This document shows, piece after piece, positions 56,328 to 64,000 of a DNA stretch of 64,000 nucleotides. Positions within the stretch are counted from its first letter, which is position 1; every line of letters begins with the position of its first letter. Under the pieces are notes generated by a model, which was not told the DNA's origin, searched no databases, and worked only from the letters and a program-made list of their open reading frames with translations. The stretch spans positions 3,020 to 67,019 of the forward strand of contig JAZQKV010000049.1 of assembly GCA_045542335.1 (NCBI GenBank), in the 5' to 3' direction. Source of the stretch: CAKSUT01 sp045542335. Lineage in GTDB: Bacteria > Bacillota > Clostridia > Oscillospirales > CAG-382. Both the position numbers and the translations under genes were made by a program.

Positions 56328-57227
56328 TTGAAGGAATATTATGTTGAGCCGGAATTTGCCCATGCAAAAGACACGGGTATAGAGTTTTTTTACCAGTCAA
56401 TTGTCTCGGAGTCCTTAGTTGTAAGTCCTCACATTCACACCTCTGTGGAAATGCTCTTTATAAAAGAGGGGAGCTTTCGTGTTATTACGGACAACGGCGA
56501 ATTTATAGTACATCCCGGCGACACCATTCTTTTCCGTTCAAACACGATACACACGGTTTTTTTGCTTGACGGGGAAAATCCCGGCTACTATGTGCTCAAA
56601 GTAAAGCCGGGAAATGTACTTGATTTTTCGTCTAACAGCCACGGTGCATCATATCTTCTGCGCTTTGCTCTTTCAAACAAGAATGAAAAAACTGTTTGGA
56701 GAAGCGGAGAGAAAAGCAGTGATGAAATTCATAATACCCTTGAAGATATTATCCGTGAAACAACCGATAAACACTACGCTTCGGATATTGCGCTCAAGCT
56801 TTACAGTGCAAAAATGTTGCTTATTATGCTGCGTGACATAGAGAACGAGCAAATGAGCAAAAGCGCCGCAGGTGACAACGACGAAAATCTTGTCAGGCGT
56901 ATTTATAATTCCATTGTTTACATCAACAGCAACTACGCCTCGGACATCACCGCCGAACAATGCGGAAAGCTTCAATACATGAGTTACAGCTATTTTTCAC
57001 GCTCTTTCAAAAGAATAACCGGTGCCTCCTTCAAGGACTATCTCAACATGACCCGCATCAACCATGCCGAAAAGTCACTCATGTCGGGAAATAAAACCAT
57101 TACCGAAATAGCCTCCTCCTGCGGATTTAACAATGTGGCTTATTTTATTTCTGTATATAAAAAGTACAAGGGAATGACACCCTCTGCATTTAAAGCGTCG
57201 ATAAATAACCAACAAAACAGAGGTTGA
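56328..57227 (+). CDS. AraC-family transcriptional regulator
   Basis: This 299-residue regulator starts with a cupin domain: SPHIHTSVEMLFIKEGSFRV (core HIHTSVEMLFI), then GEFIVHPGDTILFRSNTIH with metal- or ligand-binding His residues. The C-terminal region from about residue 190 has two helix-turn-helices, GKLQYMSYSYFSRSFKRITG and ITEIASSCGFNNVAYFISVYK reduced to its core IASSCGFNNVAYF, then GMTPSAF. TTG 56328 follows GGAGGGATAAAG and is the start. Its promoter region is shared with the two coupled Gfo/Idh/MocA genes, so it probably activates them in response to a sugar. Confidence 0.9.
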   Translation: MKEYYVEPEFAHAKDTGIEFFYQSIVSESLVVSPHIHTSVEMLFIKEGSFRVITDNGEFIVHPGDTILFRSNTIHTVFLLDGENPGYYVLKVKPGNVLDFSSNSHGASYLLRFALSNKNEKTVWRSGEKSSDEIHNTLEDIIRETTDKHYASDIALKLYSAKMLLIMLRDIENEQMSKSAAGDNDENLVRRIYNSIVYINSNYASDITAEQCGKLQYMSYSYFSRSFKRITGASFKDYLNMTRINHAEKSLMSGNKTITEIASSCGFNNVAYFISVYKKYKGMTPSAFKASINNQQNRG

Positions 57228-57277
57228 ACTTGCTGTTTGCCGCTTTTACGGAGATTCACGCACACATAAAAGGTAAG

Positions 57278-57310
57278 ACCCATATGCCGAAGCTTCGACA
57301 TATGGGCCTT
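57278..57310. terminator. Bidirectional terminator between the AraC gene and pcrA
   Basis: CCCATATG and CATATGGG flank CCGAAGCTTCGA, a near-continuous palindrome followed by CCTTTTGG on the plus strand and TCTTACCTTTTATG on the minus strand. Confidence 0.75.
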
Positions 57311-57324
57311 TTGGCGTAATTGCT

Positions 57325-59868
57325 TTAAGCTTTTGTCATCTTGGCAAACTTGCCCATGATTTTCTTTGTTCCAACTTTTTCAAAGGCGACCTCATAAAGA
57401 ACATCACCGCCCATTTTCTTTGCCGAAACAATAAATCCGTCGCCAAAGGTGGGGTGTTTCACCGCATCTCCCTGGTTGAATACTTCAACGGGTGCTTGGG
57501 GTTTGGGGGAAACGGCAGGTGAGGGTGAACCGTAAGGCTTTGATGTTGCCATACCTGCAGAAGTGCCGACTGGTTTTCTTGTGATACCCATTCCTGAGCC
57601 GGAGTTTACGCCGCCGGACGGCATTTTTGATGATGCGCCGAATTTATGCATACCATAACCGCCGCCTGCTCCTGCGCCACCTGTTGAAACTCCGAAAGGA
57701 TTGAAATTGCCGAATGAGCCGGGAGAAACCGTGAAGTCAAAAGCATCAGGGGCTGTGTTTTCAATGTAGTCGCAGATTTCCTCGGGGATTTCCCTGACAA
57801 AGCGGCTTTGGGCGTTGAAAACCGTTCTGCCGAACTGAAGTCTTGAACGGCAATGAAGTATGTATAACTTGTCCTTTGCACGAGTCACCGCAACATATGC
57901 AAGACGGCGTTCTTCCTCAAGCTCGGAATTGTCCGCCGCAGATTGCGCTCCGGGGAAAATGTTTTCTTCAAAGCCGGGAAGAAATACAACGGGAAATTCA
58001 AGACCCTTTGCGCTGTGAATTGTCATAAGGACAATGGCATCGGCATCGGTGTCATAGTTGTCAATGTCGGAAACAAGGGCAACCTCCTCGAGGAATCCCG
58101 CAAGTGTTGGTTGCTCGTTGCTTTCGGCGTAGGAAACGGCATTGGAAACAAGCTCCTCAATGTTGCGGAGTCTGTCTTCCTCCTCAGCACCGCCGTCAAT
58201 CAGCATTTTTCGATAGCCGCTCTTTTCAATTACCTTTTCTATGAGCACCGGCAAGGATTCATTGTCTGCCGTGTCACGGAAATCCTCGATAAGATTTGCA
58301 AATTCTTTCATTTTTGCCGCCGCACGGGTAAGCTCAGGGTGAGTTGGTGCACGGTGCATTGCCTGAAGCGGAGTTTCTCCCGTTTGGGCGCAAACCGCTT
58401 CAAGAGCCGCCGCCGAGGTTTCACCGATGCCCCTTTTGGGAACGTTTATAATGCGCTTTAACCTCACCATATCCGACGGATTTGAAATCACGCACAAATA
58501 CGAAATAATATCCTTGATTTCCTTTCGCTCGTAAAAGCGCACACCACCAAGAACTCTGTAAGGGTATCCGCTTTTTGCCATAACCTGTTCAAGGACGTTG
58601 GCTTGGGCGTTGGTTCTGTAAAGTACAGCGAAATCGCTGAATTTGCGTTTGCCGTCCCTTGTCATTTCGCCGATGGTGTCGGTGATAAAGGTGGCTTCTT
58701 CAATGCCGTTGGGACATTCGGCAATTGTTATTTTTTCGCCCTTGTCGTTACTTGTCCAGAGAGTCTTGCCCTTTCTGCCGATGTTGTGGGATATTATGGC
58801 GTTTGCGGCATCAAGAATTGTGCCCTTTGAACGGTAATTCTGTTCAAGGCGTATGACCTTTGCGTTTTCATAGCACTTGTCAAAGGACAGGATATTTTCA
58901 ATTGTCGCTCCACGGAATTTGTAAATACTCTGGTCGTCATCGCCAACAACCATGATGTTTTGCGCATCTGAGCAAAGCAGACGCACAAGATAAAACTGTG
59001 CCATATTGGTGTCCTGATACTCGTCAACAAGAACATAGCGGAAACGGTTGCAATAGCTTTGCCTTACATCTTCGTTTTCTGAAAGAAGCTTTACCGTGAA
59101 CATAATGATGTCATCAAAATCAAGTGCATTTGCTGCCGCCTTTTTCTTTTCATACATTTCATAAAGCTTTGCAATGCTCTTTTCGCGCACACCCGATTTT
59201 TCTGTCAGATTTTCTGCAAAAGCCCTATAGCCCATAAGCTTGTCCTTTGAACGGCTGATGGTGTTGAGAACGCTTTTTGCAGGGAGATTTTTTTCGTCGA
59301 TGTTAAGCTCTTTGAGACAGGATGAAATAAGCTTTCTGGCATCGTCTGTGTCATAAATGGTGAAGCTTCTGTCATAACCGAGGCGGTCTATGTATTTGCG
59401 AAGTATACGCACACATATGGAATGGAAAGTGCCTGCCCATATTTCCTGAGCCGATTCTCCGAGTATTGAGGAAAGACGCTCTTTCATTTCATTTGCTGCT
59501 TTGTTTGTAAAGGTTATTGCAAGAATTTCCCACGGGCGTGCAGAATTACACTTAAACATTTCAAGACAGCTTTCAAGCTGTTGTTCGGGAAGATTGGGGT
59601 CATTTGCAAATTCTTCCAGCTGTGCAACAAAGAAATCCGGTATGCCCTCGGGGATAGATGTGTCAAAATATGCGTTGCCGTATTTTATTATGTGGGCAAT
59701 ACGCCTTACAAGCACTGTGGTTTTTCCGCTTCCTGCTCCTGCAAGCACAAGCAGAGGCCCCTCTGTTGTGAACACGGCTTCACGCTGTTTGTCATTGAGC
59801 CGGGGATATGCCTTTTCAAAAAGACGACGTTTGGCGGCAAGATAACGCTTTGTTAAGGTTGTTTCCAT
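57325..59868 (-). CDS. pcrA: ATP-dependent DNA helicase, UvrD/PcrA type
   Basis: This 847-residue superfamily 1A helicase unwinds DNA 3'-5' in repair and plasmid replication. Motif Ia precedes LNDKQREAVFTTEGPLLVLAG, cited as NDKQREAVF, and Walker A is GAGSGKTT near residue 45. VLVDEYQDTN is motif II, VGDDDQSIYKFRGA motif III, LEQNYRS motif IV, TIHSAKGLEFPVVFLPG motif V (core HSAKGLEF), and AYVAVTRAKDKLYI motif VI. A Gly- and Ser-rich linker (about residues 700-790) separates it from the C-terminal Tudor-like domain (DAVKHPTFGDGFIV), which in PcrA binds RNA polymerase. AGAAAGAAGATATATA precedes the ATG. Confidence 0.95.
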   Translation of the reverse strand: METTLTKRYLAAKRRLFEKAYPRLNDKQREAVFTTEGPLLVLAGAGSGKTTVLVRRIAHIIKYGNAYFDTSIPEGIPDFFVAQLEEFANDPNLPEQQLESCLEMFKCNSARPWEILAITFTNKAANEMKERLSSILGESAQEIWAGTFHSICVRILRKYIDRLGYDRSFTIYDTDDARKLISSCLKELNIDEKNLPAKSVLNTISRSKDKLMGYRAFAENLTEKSGVREKSIAKLYEMYEKKKAAANALDFDDIIMFTVKLLSENEDVRQSYCNRFRYVLVDEYQDTNMAQFYLVRLLCSDAQNIMVVGDDDQSIYKFRGATIENILSFDKCYENAKVIRLEQNYRSKGTILDAANAIISHNIGRKGKTLWTSNDKGEKITIAECPNGIEEATFITDTIGEMTRDGKRKFSDFAVLYRTNAQANVLEQVMAKSGYPYRVLGGVRFYERKEIKDIISYLCVISNPSDMVRLKRIINVPKRGIGETSAAALEAVCAQTGETPLQAMHRAPTHPELTRAAAKMKEFANLIEDFRDTADNESLPVLIEKVIEKSGYRKMLIDGGAEEEDRLRNIEELVSNAVSYAESNEQPTLAGFLEEVALVSDIDNYDTDADAIVLMTIHSAKGLEFPVVFLPGFEENIFPGAQSAADNSELEEERRLAYVAVTRAKDKLYILHCRSRLQFGRTVFNAQSRFVREIPEEICDYIENTAPDAFDFTVSPGSFGNFNPFGVSTGGAGAGGGYGMHKFGASSKMPSGGVNSGSGMGITRKPVGTSAGMATSKPYGSPSPAVSPKPQAPVEVFNQGDAVKHPTFGDGFIVSAKKMGGDVLYEVAFEKVGTKKIMGKFAKMTKA

Positions 59869-60018
59869 TATATATCTTCTTTCTGCAATTGTTTTTTATG
59901 CTTTAATATATTTTCTGCTGTTTTACGACTATATTCTATCACACGCTCTACATCATTTCAACTGAACCATGTAAATTTTCCCCAAAATAAAAATATGACT
60001 TATTTCACAATATTACCC

Positions 60019-60047
60019 TTGACACGGAATGAAAACTTATGTATAAT
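60019..60047 (+). promoter_or_regulatory. Promoter of the polysaccharide deacetylase gene
   Basis: TTGACA (60019-60024), 17 bp and TATAAT (60042-60047). Confidence 0.85.
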
Positions 60048-60082
60048 CAAAGTAACAAATCCGAAAGGAGAGTATTTGAATT

Positions 60083-60976
60083 ATGAAGCTCAAAAAAATT
60101 GTCCGAATGACCGTGTGTTTTGTGCTTGCTTTTTTAATGGTGTTTTGTACATTTGGTTGCGGAACTGTGCCCGGTGATAACGGCGAAGAACAGTCACCTG
60201 ACAACTCCGTCGATGCAATGCAAAACGACACACCCGAAATCCAAGAGGATTCCGACAAAGAACAGCCCGAACAGGAAAGCGAGGAACCGGTTATGAACGC
60301 AAAAAACAGAGATTTAAGCAAGATTACAGGACCTGTTATGGCACTCACCTTTGACGACGGTCCCAGCAACACAACCACACAAATTCTTGATGTGCTTGAA
60401 AAGTATGGCATCAACGCTTCTTTCTTTATTGTTGGCGCATGGGCAGATGACCCCGGCGACCGCGACATAATGAAGCGTGCAGTTGACATGGGGTGCACAA
60501 TTGAAAACCACACATGGAATCACAAGAATCTCCGGGAGATGACTGTTGAAGAAATAACACAGCAGTATCAATCTGTTCAGGACTATGTTTATGAGATTGT
60601 TGGCGATTATCCCAAGTTTTTCCGTGCACCGGGACTTGGCGTAAACGAGCAGGTTTATGAAACAATTCCGCTTACATTTATCAATGGCTCCGGCGGTTCT
60701 TCTGACTGGAACTCCAAGGAGGATGACGACAGGACAAGCGACCTTGAAACCCGTGTACAGGGTATTCTCAGCGTTGCAAAGGACGGTCATATCTATCTTT
60801 TGCACGATTGCAGCAACAATCATCTCACTCCCGAGGCTCTCGATATTGCTTTGCCTCAGCTTATTGAACAGGGATATACCTTTGTAAATATCCGTGAGCT
60901 TTTTGAGATAAAGGGGCAGGAGCTTACCCCCGACCTGAATTTCTCATGGACAGATGTGAAAAAGGTTCAGGAATAA
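60083..60976 (+). CDS. Polysaccharide deacetylase lipoprotein (NodB domain, CE4)
   Basis: This 297-residue exported lipoprotein has a signal of about 27 residues ending in a lipobox FGCGT. An acidic spacer rich in E, Q, D and P follows (residues 28-75). The NodB domain shows MALTFDDGPSN (motif 1, metal Asp), IENHTWNHKNL (motif 2, His-x4-His-like pair), FFRAPGLGVN (motif 3) and IYLLHDCSNN (motif 5). It removes acetyl groups from peptidoglycan or another N-acetyl polymer at the cell surface, often giving lysozyme resistance. GAAAGGAGAG precedes the ATG. It is monocistronic. Confidence 0.92.
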   Translation: MKLKKIVRMTVCFVLAFLMVFCTFGCGTVPGDNGEEQSPDNSVDAMQNDTPEIQEDSDKEQPEQESEEPVMNAKNRDLSKITGPVMALTFDDGPSNTTTQILDVLEKYGINASFFIVGAWADDPGDRDIMKRAVDMGCTIENHTWNHKNLREMTVEEITQQYQSVQDYVYEIVGDYPKFFRAPGLGVNEQVYETIPLTFINGSGGSSDWNSKEDDDRTSDLETRVQGILSVAKDGHIYLLHDCSNNHLTPEALDIALPQLIEQGYTFVNIRELFEIKGQELTPDLNFSWTDVKKVQE

Positions 60977-61002
60977 TTGCCATAAGCTTTACAAATGAAA
61001 AC

Positions 61003-61043
61003 GGTCTGTATCGGGAAGTGTTCGATACAGACCATTTCTTTTT
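61003..61043. terminator. Terminator between the deacetylase gene and the DUF2500 gene
   Basis: GGTCTGTATCG pairs perfectly with CGATACAGACC around 9 nt and runs into ATTTCTTTTT. It shares 11 bases of its left arm with the terminator at 24373. Confidence 0.85.
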
Positions 61044-61069
61044 ATTAAGTTTGTCCGGAAAACTCTGTT

Positions 61070-61441
61070 TTAAAATATCCTCTCAAAACCAAGGAAGCGT
61101 GTTCCCTGAAAAGTGAGTTTTCCGTTATCGCCCTCAACCATCATGCCGTATTCACTGCCGTCAACTTCAAGCTCAAGTCTGTCTCCGCTTTCAAACTCAA
61201 AGGTGACATAATACGTTGTACGGCTTGCTGTGTGGTGGTGACTGCTGTGATGACCTCTGTAAAATTCATCACGTTTTGCCACAACCTTTGCTTCAACCGT
61301 GAGCCTTGGCGAATTGTTGTTGCACTTCCATGTCGAAATTCCCTTTGATATGTTCATAAAGAGAATGACAAAAAACATTATAAAAAATACCAGAAATATC
61401 AAAGGAAACAAAAATTCCATAAGTCCAAATCCAAATCCCAT
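61070..61441 (-). CDS. DUF2500 family membrane protein
   Basis: This 123-residue protein has one membrane helix near its start (MEFLFPLIFLVFFIMFFVILF) and a soluble beta-rich domain. PRLTVEAKVVAKRDEF, TYYVTFEFESGDRLELEV and GKLTFQGTRFLGFER are the DUF2500 hallmarks. A His-rich insert (GHHSSHHHTAS) lies between the first two strands and might bind metal. Family function is unknown. The ATG at 61441 is set by GAGG 6 nt upstream; an ATG four codons earlier has no site. It lies 53 nt downstream of the FAD oxidoreductase gene on the same strand. Confidence 0.85.
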   Translation of the reverse strand: MGFGFGLMEFLFPLIFLVFFIMFFVILFMNISKGISTWKCNNNSPRLTVEAKVVAKRDEFYRGHHSSHHHTASRTTYYVTFEFESGDRLELEVDGSEYGMMVEGDNGKLTFQGTRFLGFERIF

Positions 61442-61493
61442 TTCCAACCTCATTTATGCTTGCGACAATAAAGCGAGAAGCTGTATTCTGCTT

Positions 61494-62765
61494 TTAAATG
61501 TGTCCCTCGTTTCCGCCTGTTTCAACCTTTTCTCTGTCAGCGGGAACAAGACTGTCATCGAAGTGAATAATTACGTTCTGCGCTTCAAGCTCTTTCTGGA
61601 GCTTTGAAATGCAAATATCCGTCACGGCTTTGCTGTCGTCAAGAGCATCTGATGCCGCCTGACCTGCCGCCTGACCTGTGACAATTGCCGGAGGAATAAC
61701 ACGCAGAATATCCCAACCGTAACCTGTGGCGGAAGCACAACGTCCAACGGCGAGAAGATTGCCATAAGACTTGTGGATAAGACAGCCATAGGAAACCTCG
61801 TAAAGAAAATCCTTGCGGTCAAAATCGCAGATTGCGGAAATTGAATCGTCAAAATGGCGGTATTTGTCCTCTTCACGGAGGGTGTATGCACCGTCTATGT
61901 GACGTGTCGTTCTGAACTGCGCCATGCCGGGAAGCATAACAAGGGTTTTATCGTTGCGGTCGAACTTCGTCATTTTTTCAAGAAGCTCAAGCTGATTCTT
62001 TATAAAATATTCCGATACGTTTTCAACACTTGTGCCTGTGTAAAGAGGCATACCCTCGGGATGTCCTCCACCGTAAAGGTTTGCAACGCCGCCGTGTATG
62101 CTTGTTGAAGCTTTTGCGAGATTCTTGTCATCGATGGCATTCTTCATCGCCTCAATGGTCGTGCCGTGTGCATAGTAGGTGTGATAGTTACCGCCCTGAA
62201 CGGTGGGGATGCCTGCCCTGTATGCCACATCGCAATCGCCTGTTGCATCAATGACAACCTTGCAACCATAAAATTCACGACCTGACTTGCTTTCAAGAAT
62301 AACACCCTTGCAGATATTTCCGTCCATGACAGGGGAGGAGAAAACGCAGTCAAAAAGAAGATCAACGCCTGAATTCACCACAAGCTTGGTAAGCTCAAGA
62401 GCAAAAATTGAGGGCGAATAACGTGTCACCATTCTTTGCTGTGTGCCGGAATCCTTGCCCGGCTCGCCGTTTTTCCAGTCAGAGGGGATTGTGTCCCAGC
62501 TGTGCTTTGTGGAAAGACGGAACAGCTCGTCCGCCATACCCTTTATAATCTGCACACCTCTGCCGTTGCACATGGGTACGAAGTAGTTTACAAGTCCCGT
62601 AGTTGCAAGGCCACCGAGCATGGCGGTCTTTTCAAAGATAAGGACCTTTTTTCCTGCCCTTGATGCCGTCACCGCCGCCGCAATACCTGCAACGCCTGCG
62701 CCGCAGACAATTATGTCATATTCCCCTTTGCAGGGGATTTTTTCGTTTAAGTTTATGTAATCCAT
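61494..62765 (-). CDS. FAD-dependent oxidoreductase (FAD_oxidored family)
   Basis: This 423-residue flavoprotein has the FAD loop DIIVCGAGVAGIAAAVTASR (core GAGVAGIAAA) near residues 22-31, then VLIFEKTAMLGGLATTGLVNYF with the family's LGGLATTG segment. VVIDATGDCDVAYRAG near residue 170 is the typical second FAD contact. RTTRHIDGAYTLREED matches the substrate-side block, and IVTGQAAGQAASDAL the closing motif. It is a paralogue of the enzyme at 33007, with different lengths and low overall identity by eye. The substrate is unknown. GAAAGAGGTAACAGTCAA precedes the ATG. Confidence 0.88.
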   Translation of the reverse strand: MDYINLNEKIPCKGEYDIIVCGAGVAGIAAAVTASRAGKKVLIFEKTAMLGGLATTGLVNYFVPMCNGRGVQIIKGMADELFRLSTKHSWDTIPSDWKNGEPGKDSGTQQRMVTRYSPSIFALELTKLVVNSGVDLLFDCVFSSPVMDGNICKGVILESKSGREFYGCKVVIDATGDCDVAYRAGIPTVQGGNYHTYYAHGTTIEAMKNAIDDKNLAKASTSIHGGVANLYGGGHPEGMPLYTGTSVENVSEYFIKNQLELLEKMTKFDRNDKTLVMLPGMAQFRTTRHIDGAYTLREEDKYRHFDDSISAICDFDRKDFLYEVSYGCLIHKSYGNLLAVGRCASATGYGWDILRVIPPAIVTGQAAGQAASDALDDSKAVTDICISKLQKELEAQNVIIHFDDSLVPADREKVETGGNEGHI

Positions 62766-62803
62766 TTGACTGTTACCTCTTTCTTTAGAAAGTCCACACG
62801 TTT

Positions 62804-62832
62804 ATTCTATCATATTTTATACCGCTTGTCAA
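62804..62832 (-). promoter_or_regulatory. Promoter of the FAD oxidoreductase gene at 61494
   Basis: On the minus strand TTGACA (62827-62832), 17 bp and TAGAAT (62804-62809). Confidence 0.75.
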
Positions 62833-62910
62833 TAGCTGTAAAAGCGTATATTTCGTTTTGGCGTTGACTCTTGCAAAATAATGATGCATACCCCGGATGT
62901 AAAGGGTTTT

Positions 62911-63660
62911 TTATATATATCTTGCCATAAGTCCTAAAATGAGCATATGTAACGGGTAAAATGCGTAACAGAAGTAAGTAAACTTCTTGCTGTGATATCC
63001 CCTTTTTCCGTTGTACAGGAATATAGGTATGAGAGCAACAAGCGCAAACGCCTGCCTTGGTATGGATATCGACCCGAACTCGTATACCAGACCGCCCACC
63101 AGCTCCATATTCATGTACCCAATCAGAAGGACGGTGAGTACCGCATTTATAAAACTCTTTCCCCTGAAAAAGTAGAATACCATCACCGTGAGTATGCCGA
63201 CCGCACCGTAGTCCACCATTAACACCTGACCGCAAAAGCATCCGATAAGAAGTATCAGCATTACAGCAAGTATCTTTGCCATACCGCTCCTGATATTTGT
63301 CACCTTGTCAAAAGCCTTTGCCCTGTCGCAAAGACGCATCATGAGAATCGCAATAATAAAGGTCCATAGCACATTCTGATGAAATGGGTAGAGAAAAGAG
63401 CCGCATAAAAGATTGAACGGTATCTCCGATATCACCGCAAAAATCAAAAGCCGTGTAAGATATTTCCGCAAATCCGACGTGTGAAAATAACCCTCAACGG
63501 TGAGAAACGCAAATATGGGAAACGCCATGCGACCGATGCAGGTGAGAAAGTCATTCCCCGGTATCACGCTTGCCCATAAATGGTCGCAGAGCATGAAAAC
63601 CATGGCGATTATGTGCAGGAAAAATGAGGTGACCCCGGGTAGTATTGTTTTTCTTTTCAT
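62911..63660 (-). CDS. TraX family membrane protein
   Basis: This 249-residue polytopic membrane protein has about seven hydrophobic helices. FLHIIAMVFMLCDHLWASVIP at the start (core IIAMVFMLCDHLW) is the TraX signature, with FLTCIGRMAFPIFAFLTVEGYFHT following (core IGRMAFPIFAF) and SEIPFNLL. TraX of the F plasmid acetylates pilin, and chromosomal relatives in Firmicutes are presumed membrane acyltransferases of unknown target. The ATG at 63660 is chosen because GAGGTAATAATGCT precedes it. It begins 7 nt after the phosphodiesterase gene, so both are co-transcribed. Confidence 0.88.
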   Translation of the reverse strand: MKRKTILPGVTSFFLHIIAMVFMLCDHLWASVIPGNDFLTCIGRMAFPIFAFLTVEGYFHTSDLRKYLTRLLIFAVISEIPFNLLCGSFLYPFHQNVLWTFIIAILMMRLCDRAKAFDKVTNIRSGMAKILAVMLILLIGCFCGQVLMVDYGAVGILTVMVFYFFRGKSFINAVLTVLLIGYMNMELVGGLVYEFGSISIPRQAFALVALIPIFLYNGKRGYHSKKFTYFCYAFYPLHMLILGLMARYI

Positions 63661-63667
63661 AGCATTA

Positions 63668-64000
63668 TTACCTCTGTATGCGGTATTGCAATTTAACCTC
63701 GCCCGTTTCAACATCCTTCCACTCGAAAACGCCGCCGCTTACCACCATGTAGCCGTGGTGACTTTCCTCCTTGGGAATGGAAACAGACCCCGGATTCATG
63801 TATATGTATTTTACGCCGTCTTTCTCATTGTGTTCCACGCACTTTGGCACATGGGTGTGACCATGAAGAAGAATGTCACCGTCGCAAAGAGGCGGAAGCT
63901 TTGATTCGTTGTAAACGTGTCCGTGGGTCGCATAAATTGTTGTTCCATCAATGTAAAGCACTGCATAATCTGCAAGAACAGGGAAGTCCAGCACCATCTG
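63668..64000 (-). CDS. YfcE-type metallophosphoesterase, C-terminal part (5' end cut by window edge)
   Basis: Only the last 110 codons are inside the window. The visible half of the calcineurin-like phosphoesterase fold has TTIYATHGHVYN (His of the metal site), DGDILLHGHTHVPKC (the GH-x-H motif with two metal ligands) and YMNPGSVSIPKEE, the closing block of YfcE proteins. Members hydrolyse phosphodiesters with manganese or similar metals. The frame continues past 64000 with no start seen. It is upstream of and co-directional with the TraX-like gene. Confidence 0.88.
   Translation of the reverse strand, partial: QMVLDFPVLADYAVLYIDGTTIYATHGHVYNESKLPPLCDGDILLHGHTHVPKCVEHNEKDGVKYIYMNPGSVSIPKEESHHGYMVVSGGVFEWKDVETGEVKLQYRIQR

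Noticed and set aside
1..64000. CRISPR arrays, rRNA genes, insertion sequences, integrases, prophage genes
   Set aside because: None was found. No regularly spaced direct repeats or transposase motifs were seen on either strand.

Overview
This looks like a chromosomal window from a low-to-mid-GC, Gram-positive Clostridia-type bacterium, probably an uncultured gut or rumen fibre-associated member. The grounds are near-consensus TTGACA-17-TATAAT promoters throughout, strong AGGAGG ribosome binding sites with TTG and GTG starts, a T-box leader, an LtaS-type lipoteichoic acid synthase, the rbgA-rnhB-yraN cluster, a spore-type cell wall hydrolase, MEP-pathway ispD/ispF, a Crh-like HPr homologue, dockerin modules and many cytosolic glycosidases. 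No rRNA, CRISPR array, transposase, integrase or phage structural gene was seen. Species assignment is not possible from this sequence alone.

Layout. 1-6.4 kb: end of an unrecognised gene, purC (minus), a large secreted acidic protein with a dockerin-like module, a patatin-like lipase and an AEC permease. 6.6-9.5 kb: a TrpXYZ-type ABC importer operon. 9.7-14.9 kb: lepB, rbgA, rnhB, yraN, an M19 dipeptidase and thrC. 15-16.3 kb (minus): ispF and ispD. 16.4-18.5 kb: a DacF-type carboxypeptidase, a small membrane protein and a tautomerase. 18.6-24.4 kb: a carbohydrate block (GH2 beta-galactosidase, cytosolic beta-helix protein, Gfo/Idh/MocA oxidoreductase). 24.4-28.2 kb: bcp, an orphan BlaI-type repressor divergent from a cell wall hydrolase, rplS, a probably frameshifted small gene, tRNA-Leu(GAG) and a His-less HPr homologue. 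28.3-34.2 kb: GH39 glycosidase, LtaS-like enzyme, and an AraC regulator divergent from an FAD oxidoreductase.

34.4-39.2 kb: a small membrane protein overlapping an M50 protease gene, then the least ordinary segment of the window. An XRE repressor diverges through a shared, palindrome-bearing promoter from a multi-hairpin RNA that has its own consensus promoter and terminator. A four-helix membrane protein and a secreted C39-like protease with InlB repeats and a dockerin follow. 39.3-43.7 kb: ComEC-like protein, DUF4886 protein, a hypothetical and a DtxR-family regulator. 43.7-45.8 kb: a T-box leader (specifier read as UUC, Phe) on a sodium:solute symporter. 46-53 kb: ACT/DUF711 pair, a GlpA-like/FAD/DUF1667 redox trio and GH42 beta-galactosidase. 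53-57.2 kb: Mrp ATPase, and two coupled Gfo/Idh/MocA genes divergent from an AraC regulator. 57.3-64 kb: PcrA helicase, polysaccharide deacetylase lipoprotein, DUF2500 protein, a second FAD oxidoreductase, TraX-like protein and the end of a YfcE-type phosphodiesterase.

How the parts work together. The GH2, GH42 and GH39 enzymes and the beta-helix protein lack signal peptides. Together with three Gfo/Idh/MocA dehydrogenases, two FAD_oxidored-type enzymes and two AraC regulators they suggest intracellular breakdown of imported galactose- and xylose-containing glycans and unusual sugar derivatives. The two secreted dockerin-type proteins suggest attachment to a cohesin-bearing scaffold encoded elsewhere. 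Functions come from recognised family motifs. No database search was possible, and promoters, terminators and RNA folds were read by eye.
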